Shown here one piece after another: positions 17,954 through 26,419 of a stretch of 40,058 nucleotides of DNA. The notes below the pieces were generated by a model, which searched no databases, was not told the DNA's origin, and saw only the letters and a list, made by a program, of their open reading frames with translations. This DNA comes from CAMPJM01 sp964440915 (GTDB taxonomy: Bacteria; Bacteroidota; Bacteroidia; Cytophagales; Cyclobacteriaceae). The position numbers and the translations under genes are program-made. Each line of letters opens with the position of its first letter. The first letter of the stretch is position 1. The stretch lies in NCBI GenBank assembly GCA_964440915.1, contig CAYTTV010000032.1:1-40058 (forward strand), in the 5' to 3' direction.

Positions 17954-18184
17954 ATATATTTCTACCAAAGAAGTCAGCAATGATAGAGTGATTGACGGGA
18001 TTGTATATCACATTTTTTTTATCGTTTCTAGCTCACTGCCTTTGCCCAACCTTTCAAGTTCTAGACTCAGCCTGCTTATTGCCAGCCGTACAGTTAAATT
18101 CCTGCTTCTGATGCCTGTGTCTAAGATTTACCTACGCTACTGCAAATTGCCAATTGCTATTTTGATTTACATCTAGCGCATATT

Positions 18185-18610
18185 CTATTCTTCTGCCTCA
18201 CAATTTATCATCCAGCTCACCCCATAGCGATCCCGTAGTCCCCCATGCCAGGCTCCCCAAAACTGCTTTTCAAAATTGATCTTGACCTTTCCTTCGTCCG
18301 CTAGCTGTTCGAATATCTGTTTGCCTTTTTCCGGATCACTTACTGTAATGGAAAGAGAAGCATCGCCCGAGCCACTTTTAGCTTCACCGCCCGGAAATAT
18401 GTCAGAAGCCAAAATGGTATGATTGCCAAACTGAAGACTGCCATGGAGCACTTTATCTTTGTAGTCATTGGGCGCATGCATGACGGGGTTGTCATACCGC
18501 TCCTTAATTTCTACCCTGCCACCAAGAATCTCTTGGTAATAATTCAATGCTTCTTCACAATTTCCCTCAAAACTGAGATAGGGAACCAAGTTTACTATTG
18601 AGTCTTTCAT
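18185..18610 (-). CDS. VOC-superfamily protein, PhnB-like
   Basis: A 141-residue protein of the vicinal oxygen chelate fold, in the branch labelled PhnB-like or 3-demethylubiquinone methyltransferase-like. It shows VPYLSFEGNCEEALNYYQEIL at the start, the repeated beta-alpha-beta units (HGSLQFGNHTILASDIFPGG, SLSITVSDPEKGKQIFEQL), and the closing FWGAWHGGLRDRYGVSWMINC, all typical of this group. Function in such proteins is usually unknown; several bind metal and small aromatic or thiol ligands. It follows the orphan 91-residue gene by 40 bases on the same strand but a promoter-like box lies between them. Confidence 0.88.
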   Translation of the reverse strand: MKDSIVNLVPYLSFEGNCEEALNYYQEILGGRVEIKERYDNPVMHAPNDYKDKVLHGSLQFGNHTILASDIFPGGEAKSGSGDASLSITVSDPEKGKQIFEQLADEGKVKINFEKQFWGAWHGGLRDRYGVSWMINCEAEE

Positions 18611-18639
18611 TATTGTAAGGTTTGTTCAATACAAAAATT

Positions 18640-18647
18640 CAAACTTA
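18640..18647 (-). promoter_or_regulatory. -7 promoter box for the VOC gene
   Basis: Minus strand reads TAAGTTTG, an exact TAnnTTTG, 29 bases before the VOC start codon. Its -33 position would lie inside the upstream gene and is not clear. Confidence 0.35.
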
Positions 18648-18650
18648 TCA

Positions 18651-18926
18651 TCAATAAGATTTAATCAGGCTAAAGCTTTCTTCATCAAATAAATAAGGGT
18701 CTAAGGCTTTTACTTTTTTAAAGGTTTTAATGATAAGCACAAAGTTAAAGTCTCTGATGTTTTGTGGAAGAGCAAACCATATCTCCACAAAAAAATTGTT
18801 TAAGGCATACAGTTCGACAAATCGGTTCGAATATTTTTTTTCTGTTAAAAACAAACCCTGTGTCCATACTACTTCTGCCATCTGTTCCATGGGCATACTC
18901 AAAAAATCTTCATAGCGCATTGACAT
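18651..18926 (-). CDS. small orphan protein, paralogue of the 33687-33953 gene
   Basis: A 91-residue soluble protein with no signal peptide, no cysteine and a high share of aromatic residues. Alignment by eye with the gene at 33687-33953 shows shared order: a D-F near the start, P-(M/L)-E, G-x-F, Y near residue 32, V-x-L-Y-x-L-x-N-F and then V-E-(I/V). This makes a two-member family in this genome segment, 15 kb apart and both on the minus strand. The shape (short, aromatic-rich strands, LYALNNFFVEIWF) is like small single-domain proteins of beta-meander type. A start at base 18920 (MRYEDF) is as likely as 18926. Function unknown. Confidence 0.75.
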   Translation of the reverse strand: MSMRYEDFLSMPMEQMAEVVWTQGLFLTEKKYSNRFVELYALNNFFVEIWFALPQNIRDFNFVLIIKTFKKVKALDPYLFDEESFSLIKSY

Positions 18927-19091
18927 AGATTAAAAAGTTAGAAAAAATTGTCCATTATAATAAAAATATGCACTCTGTAATGGGGTTTAATATTCAATAG
19001 TCCAATGAGCGAATTTTATTAACTTAATAAGGATAAGAAAGTTATCAATAGAGAACACACTAAATAATTTTTTTAACTAAATACAATTCTT

Positions 19092-19958
19092 ATGGAAAAG
19101 GAAATGCTGAAAGAAAAAGAGCTGCCGAGGCAGCAACAAGAAATACCTGGTAAAGAGCATAAAATGCATCCACAGCCAGAGATTATAAGGGAGGATTATC
19201 GAGGAAGTGGAAAGCTAGAAGGGAAAGTAGCCCTCATTACGGGAGGCGATTCTGGCATCGGCCGGTCTACAGCAGTGCATTTTGCCAGAGAAGGTGCCAA
19301 AGTAGCCATTATTTACCTTAATGAAGATAAGGATGCTGCCATTACAAAGGAGATGGTAGAGCAAGAGGGCAGCGAATGTTTGGTGATTAGGGGCGACATT
19401 GGGGATAGACACTTTTGCAATGATAGTGTCAAGCAGGTCTACGAAGCTTTTGGAGATCTTAATATTTTGGTCAATAATGCTGCCGAGCAACATCCTCATG
19501 AGGATTTTAATGCTTTGGACTTAGATAACATGGAAAAGACTTTTAAGACCAATATATTTTCCATGTTTTACCTGACCAAAGCTGCGATGGAGTATTTGAA
19601 AGAAGGTGACTCCATTATAAATACGACGAGTGTTGTAGCTTATCAAGGACGCTCTTCCCTGATAGATTATGGTTCGACAAAGGGTGCAATTGTTTCCTTT
19701 ACCCGCTCGCTAAACCAAGATTTGGCTGCAAAAAACATACGGGTGAATGCTGTAGCGCCTGGCCCTATCTGGACGCCAATCATTCCTTCTACCTTCGATG
19801 AAGAACATGTAGCAAAGTTTGGCAAAGACACGGTGATGGGCAGGCCTGGACAACCATCAGAAGTCGCACCTGCGTTTGTTTTCCTGGCTTCCCAGGATGC
19901 TTCTTATATTTCAGGGCAGGTAATTCATGTAAATGGAGGAGAAGCCGTTGAAAGTTAA
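19092..19958 (+). CDS. SDR oxidoreductase, general-stress (YhdF/YdaD-like) type
   Basis: NAD(P)-dependent short-chain dehydrogenase of 288 residues. The first 45 residues are a hydrophilic, proline-rich extension (QQQEIPGKEHKMHPQPE) typical of the bacterial stress-protein 39 branch. The Rossmann motif is TGGDSGIG near residue 50, the NNAAEQHPHEDF stretch follows the usual NNA motif, and catalytic Ser, Tyr and Lys are in NTTSVVAYQGRSSLIDYGSTKGA. The C-terminal VNAVAPGPIWTP is the usual substrate-loop entry. It may act as a sugar or aldehyde dehydrogenase in stress; the substrate is not deducible. It is a single gene, converging with tRNA-His. Confidence 0.9.
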   Translation: MEKEMLKEKELPRQQQEIPGKEHKMHPQPEIIREDYRGSGKLEGKVALITGGDSGIGRSTAVHFAREGAKVAIIYLNEDKDAAITKEMVEQEGSECLVIRGDIGDRHFCNDSVKQVYEAFGDLNILVNNAAEQHPHEDFNALDLDNMEKTFKTNIFSMFYLTKAAMEYLKEGDSIINTTSVVAYQGRSSLIDYGSTKGAIVSFTRSLNQDLAAKNIRVNAVAPGPIWTPIIPSTFDEEHVAKFGKDTVMGRPGQPSEVAPAFVFLASQDASYISGQVIHVNGGEAVES

Positions 19959-20038
19959 TGAAAATCCTTCAAAAAAGGGATGGTTGCTAGTCCTTGAAAA
20001 AATCAGTTGTCAAGCTTATAACTTAACTTCTTAACATG

Positions 20039-20065
20039 AAAAAAGCCCCTGAATAAGGGGCTTTT
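20039..20065 (-). terminator. rho-independent terminator of tRNA-His
   Basis: Ten perfect pairs AAAAGCCCCT (20041-20050) with AGGGGCTTTT (20056-20065) and a 5-base loop. On the minus strand it is followed by six T, so it fits the tRNA transcript; with four T on the plus strand it may also serve the SDR gene. Confidence 0.85.
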
Positions 20066-20068
20066 AAG

Positions 20069-20143
20069 GGTGGAAGATCGGGCTCGAACCGACGACCTCC
20101 TGAACCACAATCAGGCGCTCTAACCAACTGAGCTACAACCACC
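20069..20143 (-). tRNA. tRNA-His (anticodon GTG)
   Basis: On the minus strand the D arm GCTC/GAGC, anticodon stem CCTGA/TCAGG with loop TTGTGGT (GTG at 34-36) and T arm GTCGG/CCGAT around TTCGAGC are all standard. G-1 (20143) opposite discriminator C73 (20069) is the identity mark of tRNA-His. CCA is not encoded. The acceptor stem, 5' GTGGTTG with 3' CTTCCAC, has two adjacent U-U mismatches at pairs 5-68 and 6-67, which is unusual. Confidence 0.95.
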
Positions 20144-20154
20144 GTTTTGGTCTG

Positions 20155-20185
20155 CAAATCTAGTAACAAGGATTTAACAAACAAA
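20155..20185 (-). promoter_or_regulatory. canonical promoter of tRNA-His
   Basis: Minus strand has TTTG (20185-20182), a 19-base spacer and TAGATTTG followed by C (20162-20155). This fits the Bacteroidetes consensus exactly, with the tRNA starting 11-12 bases after the -7 box. It is the best promoter match in the window. Confidence 0.8.
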
Positions 20186-20244
20186 GTTTTTAGCGCAAAT
20201 TATTCTATCATTGCGTACGTGGTTATTTCTGCTGTAATGCTTTA

Positions 20245-21585
20245 TTAAAGGCTGTCAAACGCTAATCTATCCCCTTTTTTTGCTTCATTAAACACACCAT
20301 TATCATAAGCCAAATGACCAGAAACAATTGTATGTGAGACTTGTGACTTAAATTGATAGCCATCGAAAGGAGACCATTGGCATTTTGACAATATGTTATT
20401 TTTATTTACCGTCCAAGGTTTGTTTAGGTCAACCAAAACCAAGTCGGCATAATAACCCTCTCGTATAAATCCTCTATTTCTTATCCTGAACAATATGGCT
20501 GGATTATGCGCCATCTTTTGGACTATCTTTTCTAAAGTTATTTTCCCTTGGTGGTATAGCTCTAGCATAGCCACCAAGCTGTGCTGCACGAGTGGCCCTC
20601 CAGAAGGTGCTTTAAAATACGATTGCTGCTTCTCTTCCCAAGTATGCGGTGCATGATCCGTCGCTACCACATCTATGATATCACTATTTACCGCAGCAAG
20701 AATTGCCTCTCGATCGGCAGCGGTTTTCACAGCAGGATTCCATTTGATGAGGCTCTGCTTCTTCGCATAATCACTGTCATCGAACCAGAGATGATGCACA
20801 CAAGCTTCTGCAGTTATTTTTTTATCCTTCAGCGGCATGTTGCTGTCAAATAGCGAAAGCTCTTTTGCAGTGGAAATATGCAGGACATGTAATCTTGAAC
20901 CATGCTTATGCGCCAAAGCAATAGCAGTTGAAGATGATTTATAACAAGCCTCAGCACTCCTTATCAGTGGATGGCATTCAAAAGGAACATTTTCACCATA
21001 CTTTTGCTTGTAAATTTCAGTGTTATTACGAATCGTCGTTTCATCTTCACAATGCGTCGCTATCAGCATGCCTATCCGAGAAAATAAATGCTCAAGGGTC
21101 TGTTCATTGTCAACGAGCATATTCCCGGTAGAAGATCCCATAAAGACTTTTATACCACATACCTTGGCAGCATCGGTCTTTAAGACCTCTTCCAGATTGT
21201 CGTTGGAAGCACCCATATAGAAAGAGTAATTCGCAATGGACTTTTGTGCGGCCAATTGATACTTCTCTTCCAACAATTCTTGAGTAAGCGTATTTGGAAC
21301 GGTATTGGGCATTTCCATAAAACTGGTAATCCCACCAGCTACAGCCGCTTTTGCTTCTGTATATATTTCTGCTTTGTGAATAAGGCCTGGCTCTCTAAAG
21401 TGCACCTGATCATCAATCGCACCAGGCATTAGGTATTTTCCATTTGCATTGATGACGATATCAGCATTTTGACCCGATAGACCACTGCCTATTTTATCGA
21501 TCAGCCCTTCTTTTATCAATACATCACCCGTTTGAATATTCCCTTCATTTATTATTTGGGCATTGGTAATTAAGATAGACTTCAT
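20245..21585 (-). CDS. pyrC: dihydroorotase
   Basis: Zinc amidohydrolase of pyrimidine synthesis that closes carbamoyl aspartate to dihydroorotate. The ATG at 21585 gives 446 residues; the frame extends back to 21732 but the added stretch (LVNSLKTQSQFFCL and so on) has no family match and was left out. Metal-binding marks are HFREPG near residue 61, GIKVFMGSS, IATHCED, LHVLHISTAKE and DVVATDHAPHTWEEK (metal ligand Asp and the substrate loop). The C-terminal LVLVDLNKPW closes the barrel hydrolase fold. The class I, allantoinase-like type is usual in Bacteroidetes. Allantoinase remains an alternative, but VATDHAPH favours dihydroorotase. Confidence 0.92.
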   Translation of the reverse strand: MKSILITNAQIINEGNIQTGDVLIKEGLIDKIGSGLSGQNADIVINANGKYLMPGAIDDQVHFREPGLIHKAEIYTEAKAAVAGGITSFMEMPNTVPNTLTQELLEEKYQLAAQKSIANYSFYMGASNDNLEEVLKTDAAKVCGIKVFMGSSTGNMLVDNEQTLEHLFSRIGMLIATHCEDETTIRNNTEIYKQKYGENVPFECHPLIRSAEACYKSSSTAIALAHKHGSRLHVLHISTAKELSLFDSNMPLKDKKITAEACVHHLWFDDSDYAKKQSLIKWNPAVKTAADREAILAAVNSDIIDVVATDHAPHTWEEKQQSYFKAPSGGPLVQHSLVAMLELYHQGKITLEKIVQKMAHNPAILFRIRNRGFIREGYYADLVLVDLNKPWTVNKNNILSKCQWSPFDGYQFKSQVSHTIVSGHLAYDNGVFNEAKKGDRLAFDSL

Positions 21586-21645
21586 GTAAAAAATATTAAA
21601 GTGGTGAAGGACAATTGTTCGGTTATCAAGTGTCTGAATAAGTTT

Positions 21646-21653
21646 CAAATATA
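21646..21653 (-). promoter_or_regulatory. -7 promoter box for pyrC
   Basis: Minus strand reads TATATTTG, about 60 bases before the 21585 start codon. It lies inside the longer reading frame, so it also supports the shorter start. The -33 position is not well conserved. Confidence 0.45.
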
Positions 21654-21768
21654 ACTTAAAACTAATCGCTAAACAGAAAAACTGGCTTTGGGTCTTCAAA
21701 CTATTTACCAATAAGTCGGATTTTGAAAACACTTTTTTGATATATTTAAATCCAAATTATTTATTATT

Positions 21769-23445
21769 ATGAGCCTAATTGCTTTACTATTCTCCTCAGG
21801 TGCCATCCTTTTGGTTGCCTATTTTACTTATGGCCGATTTGTGTCGAATAAATTAAAAATTAGCAATAAAAACATAACGCCAGCTCATACCCTAGAGGAT
21901 GGCATAGACTATGTACCCAGCAAAGTCCCCGTAGTTTTAGGGCACCATTTTTCTTCCATTGCAGGCGCTGGACCCATCGTAGGGCCAATTATTGCTATTG
22001 CTTTCGGATGGATTCCCGCTGTCATCTGGATTTTAGTGGGAGGGATATTTTTCGGCGCCGTCCATGACATTACCAGTATGATTGCTTCTATGCGGCATGA
22101 AGGGAAATCAATAGGTTTTATCATTCAAAAATACATAGGCAAACAAGGGAAGCAACTTTTTATGTTTTTCTGCTTCGCCACGCTAATACTCATCATCGCA
22201 GTATTTACTGATATTGTAGCCAAAACATTTGTCAATAACCCAGGGGCAGCCTCTTCCTCCGCTTTGTTTGTCGTACTGGCGATAGCATTTGGGATGGTAG
22301 ACAAAGTCACAGGAAATAAAAAATATGCCCTGGTGATCACTTCCATTGTGGGCATAATATTGATGTACTACTTTGTTTATCTCGGCATTCAATTCCCCAT
22401 TGCACTGGGCTATAATGTTTGGGTGGTGTTATTAATGGCATACGCCTTTGTCGCTTCCGTTTCTCCTGTCTCTTTTCTTTTACAGCCGCGAGATTATCTA
22501 AGTAGTTTTCTATTATATGGATTGATCCTAATTGCAGTTGTGGGTATTGTAGCGGCCAACCCTGAAATAAAGATGGACACCCAAGTACAAATAAATGCAG
22601 AAGGATTGGGCTATATATTTCCTGTACTTTTCGTGACGGTAGCCTGTGGTGCTATAAGTGGCTTCCACTCATTAGTGGCTTCAGGGACTACATCAAAACA
22701 GATTAATAAAGAAAACGATGCGAAAGTAATAGGATTTGGTGGCATGTTGATCGAATCGTTTCTGGCCATTATCTCTGTGGGGGCTGTAATCGTCATGACA
22801 AGAACAGAATATGTGAGTACTTTAACCCTAGACGGGCCTGTGACTATGTTTTCCAAAGGACTCGGAAGTGTCATTTCCACAGTTGGTATTTCAGAAGACC
22901 TCGCCGTAACTTTTGTAGCCCTTACAGTATCTGCTTTTGCCCTCACCACACTCGATACTTGCACACGGCTGGCAAGATTTACCTTTCAAGAATATTTTGA
23001 AGACATAGATACTAAGGCAGGAAGAATGTTCGTTGGCAATCGCTACTTGCCTACTTTGATTGTAGTGATATTATCTATGTTGTTGCTGGCATCTGGCGGA
23101 TTTACCACACTTTGGCCAATTTTCGGATCTGCCAATCAGTTACTGGCAGCTTTGGCTTTGCTTGCGGTAGCCGTATGGCTTAGTAAGAAAAAGGTGAACC
23201 CGACTTTTGTTCTGATTCCCATGTTCTTCATGTTTGCTGTTACGCTCAGTTCCTTGCTGCTTTTAGCTATTCAAAACTACAATAATGGCACTTATATTCT
23301 TTCTTTTATTGCGGCTTTATTATTTTTGCTTTCCATTGTGTTGGCTTGGTTCGCTCGAAACAGTCTAAAAAAGGACGAAGATATCTCAGTGCTAAGACCC
23401 GAAACAGTAAAACCGAAAGATGAAATTATTGATAAGGTTCATTAG
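21769..23445 (+). CDS. CstA-type carbon starvation / peptide or pyruvate transporter
   Basis: Inner-membrane transporter of the CstA family, which includes E. coli CstA and BtsT, linked to peptide and pyruvate uptake when nutrients are short. It has 558 residues, against about 700 in E. coli CstA, with about fourteen to sixteen hydrophobic helices. The hallmark is GHHFSSIAGAGPIVGPIIA near residues 59-77 followed by GGIFFGAVHD. SGFHSLVASGTTSKQI and TTLDTCTRLARF are two further conserved blocks; the C-terminal tail is short and charged. Start ATG at 21769 gives a normal first helix. It is divergent from pyrC and converges with the glycosyltransferase 15 bases beyond its stop. Confidence 0.92.
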   Translation: MSLIALLFSSGAILLVAYFTYGRFVSNKLKISNKNITPAHTLEDGIDYVPSKVPVVLGHHFSSIAGAGPIVGPIIAIAFGWIPAVIWILVGGIFFGAVHDITSMIASMRHEGKSIGFIIQKYIGKQGKQLFMFFCFATLILIIAVFTDIVAKTFVNNPGAASSSALFVVLAIAFGMVDKVTGNKKYALVITSIVGIILMYYFVYLGIQFPIALGYNVWVVLLMAYAFVASVSPVSFLLQPRDYLSSFLLYGLILIAVVGIVAANPEIKMDTQVQINAEGLGYIFPVLFVTVACGAISGFHSLVASGTTSKQINKENDAKVIGFGGMLIESFLAIISVGAVIVMTRTEYVSTLTLDGPVTMFSKGLGSVISTVGISEDLAVTFVALTVSAFALTTLDTCTRLARFTFQEYFEDIDTKAGRMFVGNRYLPTLIVVILSMLLLASGGFTTLWPIFGSANQLLAALALLAVAVWLSKKKVNPTFVLIPMFFMFAVTLSSLLLLAIQNYNNGTYILSFIAALLFLLSIVLAWFARNSLKKDEDISVLRPETVKPKDEIIDKVH

Positions 23446-23460
23446 CATTCATTATAGTGG

Positions 23461-24414
23461 TTAGACTGAGTAACGGATTTTAAGATAAAAATTTCTTAGT
23501 CGCTTTAATGGAAAATCGAGAAAGCCCAGACCATAAAAGACATAGGCGGTGAGGTTTAGGCCATCCTGCTTTTTGAGTAAATCAAAAAACAACATGGCTT
23601 CTTTGTAATTGCCTGTAAGTACCGCATGCCGCATTTCATACCTTAATCTCTGAATAAGGGCAATCTTATCTTGCTCACTCCTATTCATATTCGCAACTTT
23701 CAAACATACTCGATAAGTACTCTCCAATTGCTTGTCTCCTTTGGCATACAGCTTTGATGAAAGTGAAGTGCTTACCGTTCTTACCTTTGTGAGGCACTGA
23801 GGTTGAAACGCATACTTGTACACTCTGGCAGATCGCGCCCAAAAGTCAAAATCTTCATAGGCCAACAGTTCGTCATAGCCCCCTAAGTCTTCCAGAACCT
23901 CTCTCCGGATCATCATGGTAGGGGGCGAAATAAAATACCTCGACACCACATCTGTATATACATCACCTTCCGGAACTTCTTCCTTTACATGGCCTTTAGC
24001 GTCTATTGCATAATGCGTTTTCAGAGGATCGCCCTGTTCATTCATGATTTGCGCATTTGAAAAGATCACGCCGACACTGGCATCTTGCATTTCAAAAAAT
24101 CTGACCTGTTGCGCTATTCGCTGCGGAAGCATGACGTCGTCTGTGGCAAAATCTATAATGTATTTTCCACTCGACTGATAGAAACCTTTATTGAAAGCGG
24201 CACAATTGCCTACATTTTCAGAGAGATCGATGTAAAGTAGGTTGTGTTTTTTGCATAAATTTTCCAACAATGATTTACTCCCATCTGCACTGGCATCGTC
24301 CACCACGATAACCTCTATGTTGGGATAGGTTTGATCCAGCACCGACTTGATGGCCTCTGTTAAATAAGGCTTGTGATTATGGCATAAACATATGACAGAA
24401 ACGAGCGGCTGCAT
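23461..24414 (-). CDS. family 2 glycosyltransferase
   Basis: A 317-residue GT-A fold enzyme, likely to transfer a sugar from a nucleotide donor to a cell-surface acceptor on the cytoplasmic side. It starts with VSVICLCHNHKPYLTEAIKSV, shows QTYPNIEVIVVDDASADGS (nucleotide-binding Asp pair), then the metal-site DXD equivalent in IDFATDDVMLP, and the ED motif in LLAYEDFDFWAR that usually carries the catalytic base. No membrane helix is evident. It lies 55 bases after aspS on the same strand, so it is probably read from the aspS transcript. No glycan gene cluster surrounds it, so the acceptor is unknown. Confidence 0.9.
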   Translation of the reverse strand: MQPLVSVICLCHNHKPYLTEAIKSVLDQTYPNIEVIVVDDASADGSKSLLENLCKKHNLLYIDLSENVGNCAAFNKGFYQSSGKYIIDFATDDVMLPQRIAQQVRFFEMQDASVGVIFSNAQIMNEQGDPLKTHYAIDAKGHVKEEVPEGDVYTDVVSRYFISPPTMMIRREVLEDLGGYDELLAYEDFDFWARSARVYKYAFQPQCLTKVRTVSTSLSSKLYAKGDKQLESTYRVCLKVANMNRSEQDKIALIQRLRYEMRHAVLTGNYKEAMLFFDLLKKQDGLNLTAYVFYGLGFLDFPLKRLRNFYLKIRYSV

Positions 24415-24469
24415 ATACAGAGGTTTTAGATATCAGTATTGCTCTATTCGAGAAACTTCAAGCTTAACC

Positions 24470-26236
24470 TTAAAGCTTAATCTTTAAGCCCAGCTCGTCA
24501 AGTTGCTCTTCAGCAATAGTAGATGGCGAGTCAATCATCACATCTCTGCCTGAGTTGTTTTTAGGGAAAGCTATAAAGTCTCTGATAGAATCTACGCCTC
24601 CAAAAAGCGCACAAAGCCGGTCAAACCCAAAAGCAATTCCACCATGTGGGGGCGCACCAAATTCAAAAGCATCCATCAAAAACCCAAACTGTTTCTTGGC
24701 TTCTTCATCGCTAAAACCAAGGTGCGTGAACATCATTTGTTGGGTCTTGCGGTCATGAATTCGGATAGAACCACCCCCTACTTCCACACCATTGATGGCC
24801 AAATCATAAGCATTAGCCCTTACTGCCCCTGGATCGGTATCAAGTAATGCAATATCTTCCGGTTTGGGGGAGGTGAATGGGTGGTGCATTGCGTGATATC
24901 TTTGGCTTTCTTCATCCCACTCTAACAAAGGGAAATCGAGTACCCAAAGCGGCGCAAACACATCCCTTGGACGAAGCCCCAAGTCAGTGCCTAGTTTTAA
25001 GCGAAGTTCAGACAATGCTTTTCTTGTAGCATTGGCCTCACCAGAAAGCACAAGCATAAGGTCGCCTGGCTGGGCATCCATGCTTTCTGCCCAAGCCTTC
25101 AAATCTGCTTCACCATAGAACTTGTCTACAGAAGATTTGAGTGTACCATCATCGTTGTATTTTACATTAACCAAACCCTTTGCGCCTATTTGTGGGCGTT
25201 TTACAAAGTCTGTCAAAGCATCTAACTGCTTGCGTGTATAGCTTGCACATCCTTTGGCGCAAATACCTACTACCAATTCCGCACTGTCAAAAACATTAAA
25301 ATCTTTCCCTGAGATAAGATCTACCTTGCCATCCTCAGATTTCAGCTCGCAAAACTTCATGTCAAAGCGAATGTCAGGCTTATCGCTGCCATAACGCTTC
25401 ATGGCGTCAGCATAGGTCATGCGAGGGAAATCCGCTAAATCAATGCCTTTTACTGCTTGGAAAAGATGCTTCACCAAACCTTCAAAAGTATTCAGGATAT
25501 CTTCCTGCTCTATAAACGACATTTCACAGTCTATTTGGGTAAACTCAGGCTGCCGATCAGCCCTTAGGTCCTCATCGCGGAAACATTTGACGATCTGGAA
25601 ATAGCGGTCAAAGCCTGAGACCATCAATAGCTGTTTGAATGTCTGAGGCGACTGGGGCAAAGCGTAGAACTCTCCTTTGTTCACCCGGCTCGGCACTACA
25701 AAATCTCTGGCACCTTCTGGAGTGCTTTTTATCAGTACGGGTGTTTCTACTTCAATGAATTCAGCATTATCTAAGTATTTACGTGTTTCCTGCATCATCT
25801 TATGGCGAAGCTCAAGATTGCGCCTTACAGGGTTTCGTCTCAAGTCCAGATAACGATACTTCATTCTCAGGTCCTCTCCTCCATCAGTTTCGTCCTCTAT
25901 TATAAAAGGAGGGACTTTTGAAGGATTCAGTACTTTGATATCTGTTACATGCACTTCAATATCTCCCGTGGACAGTTTATCATTCTTGGCATATCGTTCC
26001 ACTACTGTTCCACTTGCTTGAATTACGAACTCTCTTCCTAACGAACGGGCCTTTTCTATTACTTGAGAATCAGATTTTCCTTCCTCAAAGGTCAATTGTG
26101 TGATACCATACCGATCTCTAAGATCTATCCATAACATCCCCCCTTTATCGCGAATTCGTTGCACCCATCCAGATAAGACAACCTTTTCATTAACATTTTC
26201 GAGACGTAATACACCACAATGATGACTCCTGTACAT
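24470..26236 (-). CDS. aspS: aspartate--tRNA ligase
   Basis: Class II synthetase charging tRNA-Asp. Start at 26236 (ATG, MYRSHHCGVLR) gives 588 residues, the normal bacterial size; the frame opens further upstream to 26311 but those residues are not part of the family. The N-terminal OB fold contains VVLSGWVQRIRDKGG, motif 2 is in FQIVKCFRDEDLRADRQPEFTQID, the bacterial GAD-type insertion covers the middle third, and motif 3 is GIAFGFDRL near the C-terminus. Discrimination between Asp-only and Asx types cannot be judged here. GT2 lies downstream and the ABC exporter upstream, all on the minus strand. Confidence 0.96.
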   Translation of the reverse strand: MYRSHHCGVLRLENVNEKVVLSGWVQRIRDKGGMLWIDLRDRYGITQLTFEEGKSDSQVIEKARSLGREFVIQASGTVVERYAKNDKLSTGDIEVHVTDIKVLNPSKVPPFIIEDETDGGEDLRMKYRYLDLRRNPVRRNLELRHKMMQETRKYLDNAEFIEVETPVLIKSTPEGARDFVVPSRVNKGEFYALPQSPQTFKQLLMVSGFDRYFQIVKCFRDEDLRADRQPEFTQIDCEMSFIEQEDILNTFEGLVKHLFQAVKGIDLADFPRMTYADAMKRYGSDKPDIRFDMKFCELKSEDGKVDLISGKDFNVFDSAELVVGICAKGCASYTRKQLDALTDFVKRPQIGAKGLVNVKYNDDGTLKSSVDKFYGEADLKAWAESMDAQPGDLMLVLSGEANATRKALSELRLKLGTDLGLRPRDVFAPLWVLDFPLLEWDEESQRYHAMHHPFTSPKPEDIALLDTDPGAVRANAYDLAINGVEVGGGSIRIHDRKTQQMMFTHLGFSDEEAKKQFGFLMDAFEFGAPPHGGIAFGFDRLCALFGGVDSIRDFIAFPKNNSGRDVMIDSPSTIAEEQLDELGLKIKL

Positions 26237-26259
26237 AATTTTAACTTTTTTATTCAGGG

Positions 26260-26267
26260 CAAATTTA
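26260..26267 (-). promoter_or_regulatory. -7 promoter box for aspS
   Basis: Minus strand reads TAAATTTG followed by C, 23 bases before the aspS start at 26236. It again lies inside the longer open frame and supports the shorter start. A TTTA rather than TTTG lies near the -33 position. Confidence 0.45.
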
Positions 26268-26419
26268 ATAATTGTTTTAGCTTTTAAATGAAGCGAGCTG
26301 CTTTTATCCAATAATATTATAGAATAGGGTTTGTAAATGGATAATCTAAAGAGAAAGGTTGCCTATGATTTACTTTTAGATAGTGTATAGTTGGGATAGA
26401 TAAGGAAAAATTAAGAAGC

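Noticed and set aside
21586..21732. N-terminal extension of the dihydroorotase.
   Set aside because: It does not match the family, contains a promoter-like TATATTTG box, and the ATG at 21585 gives the usual start.
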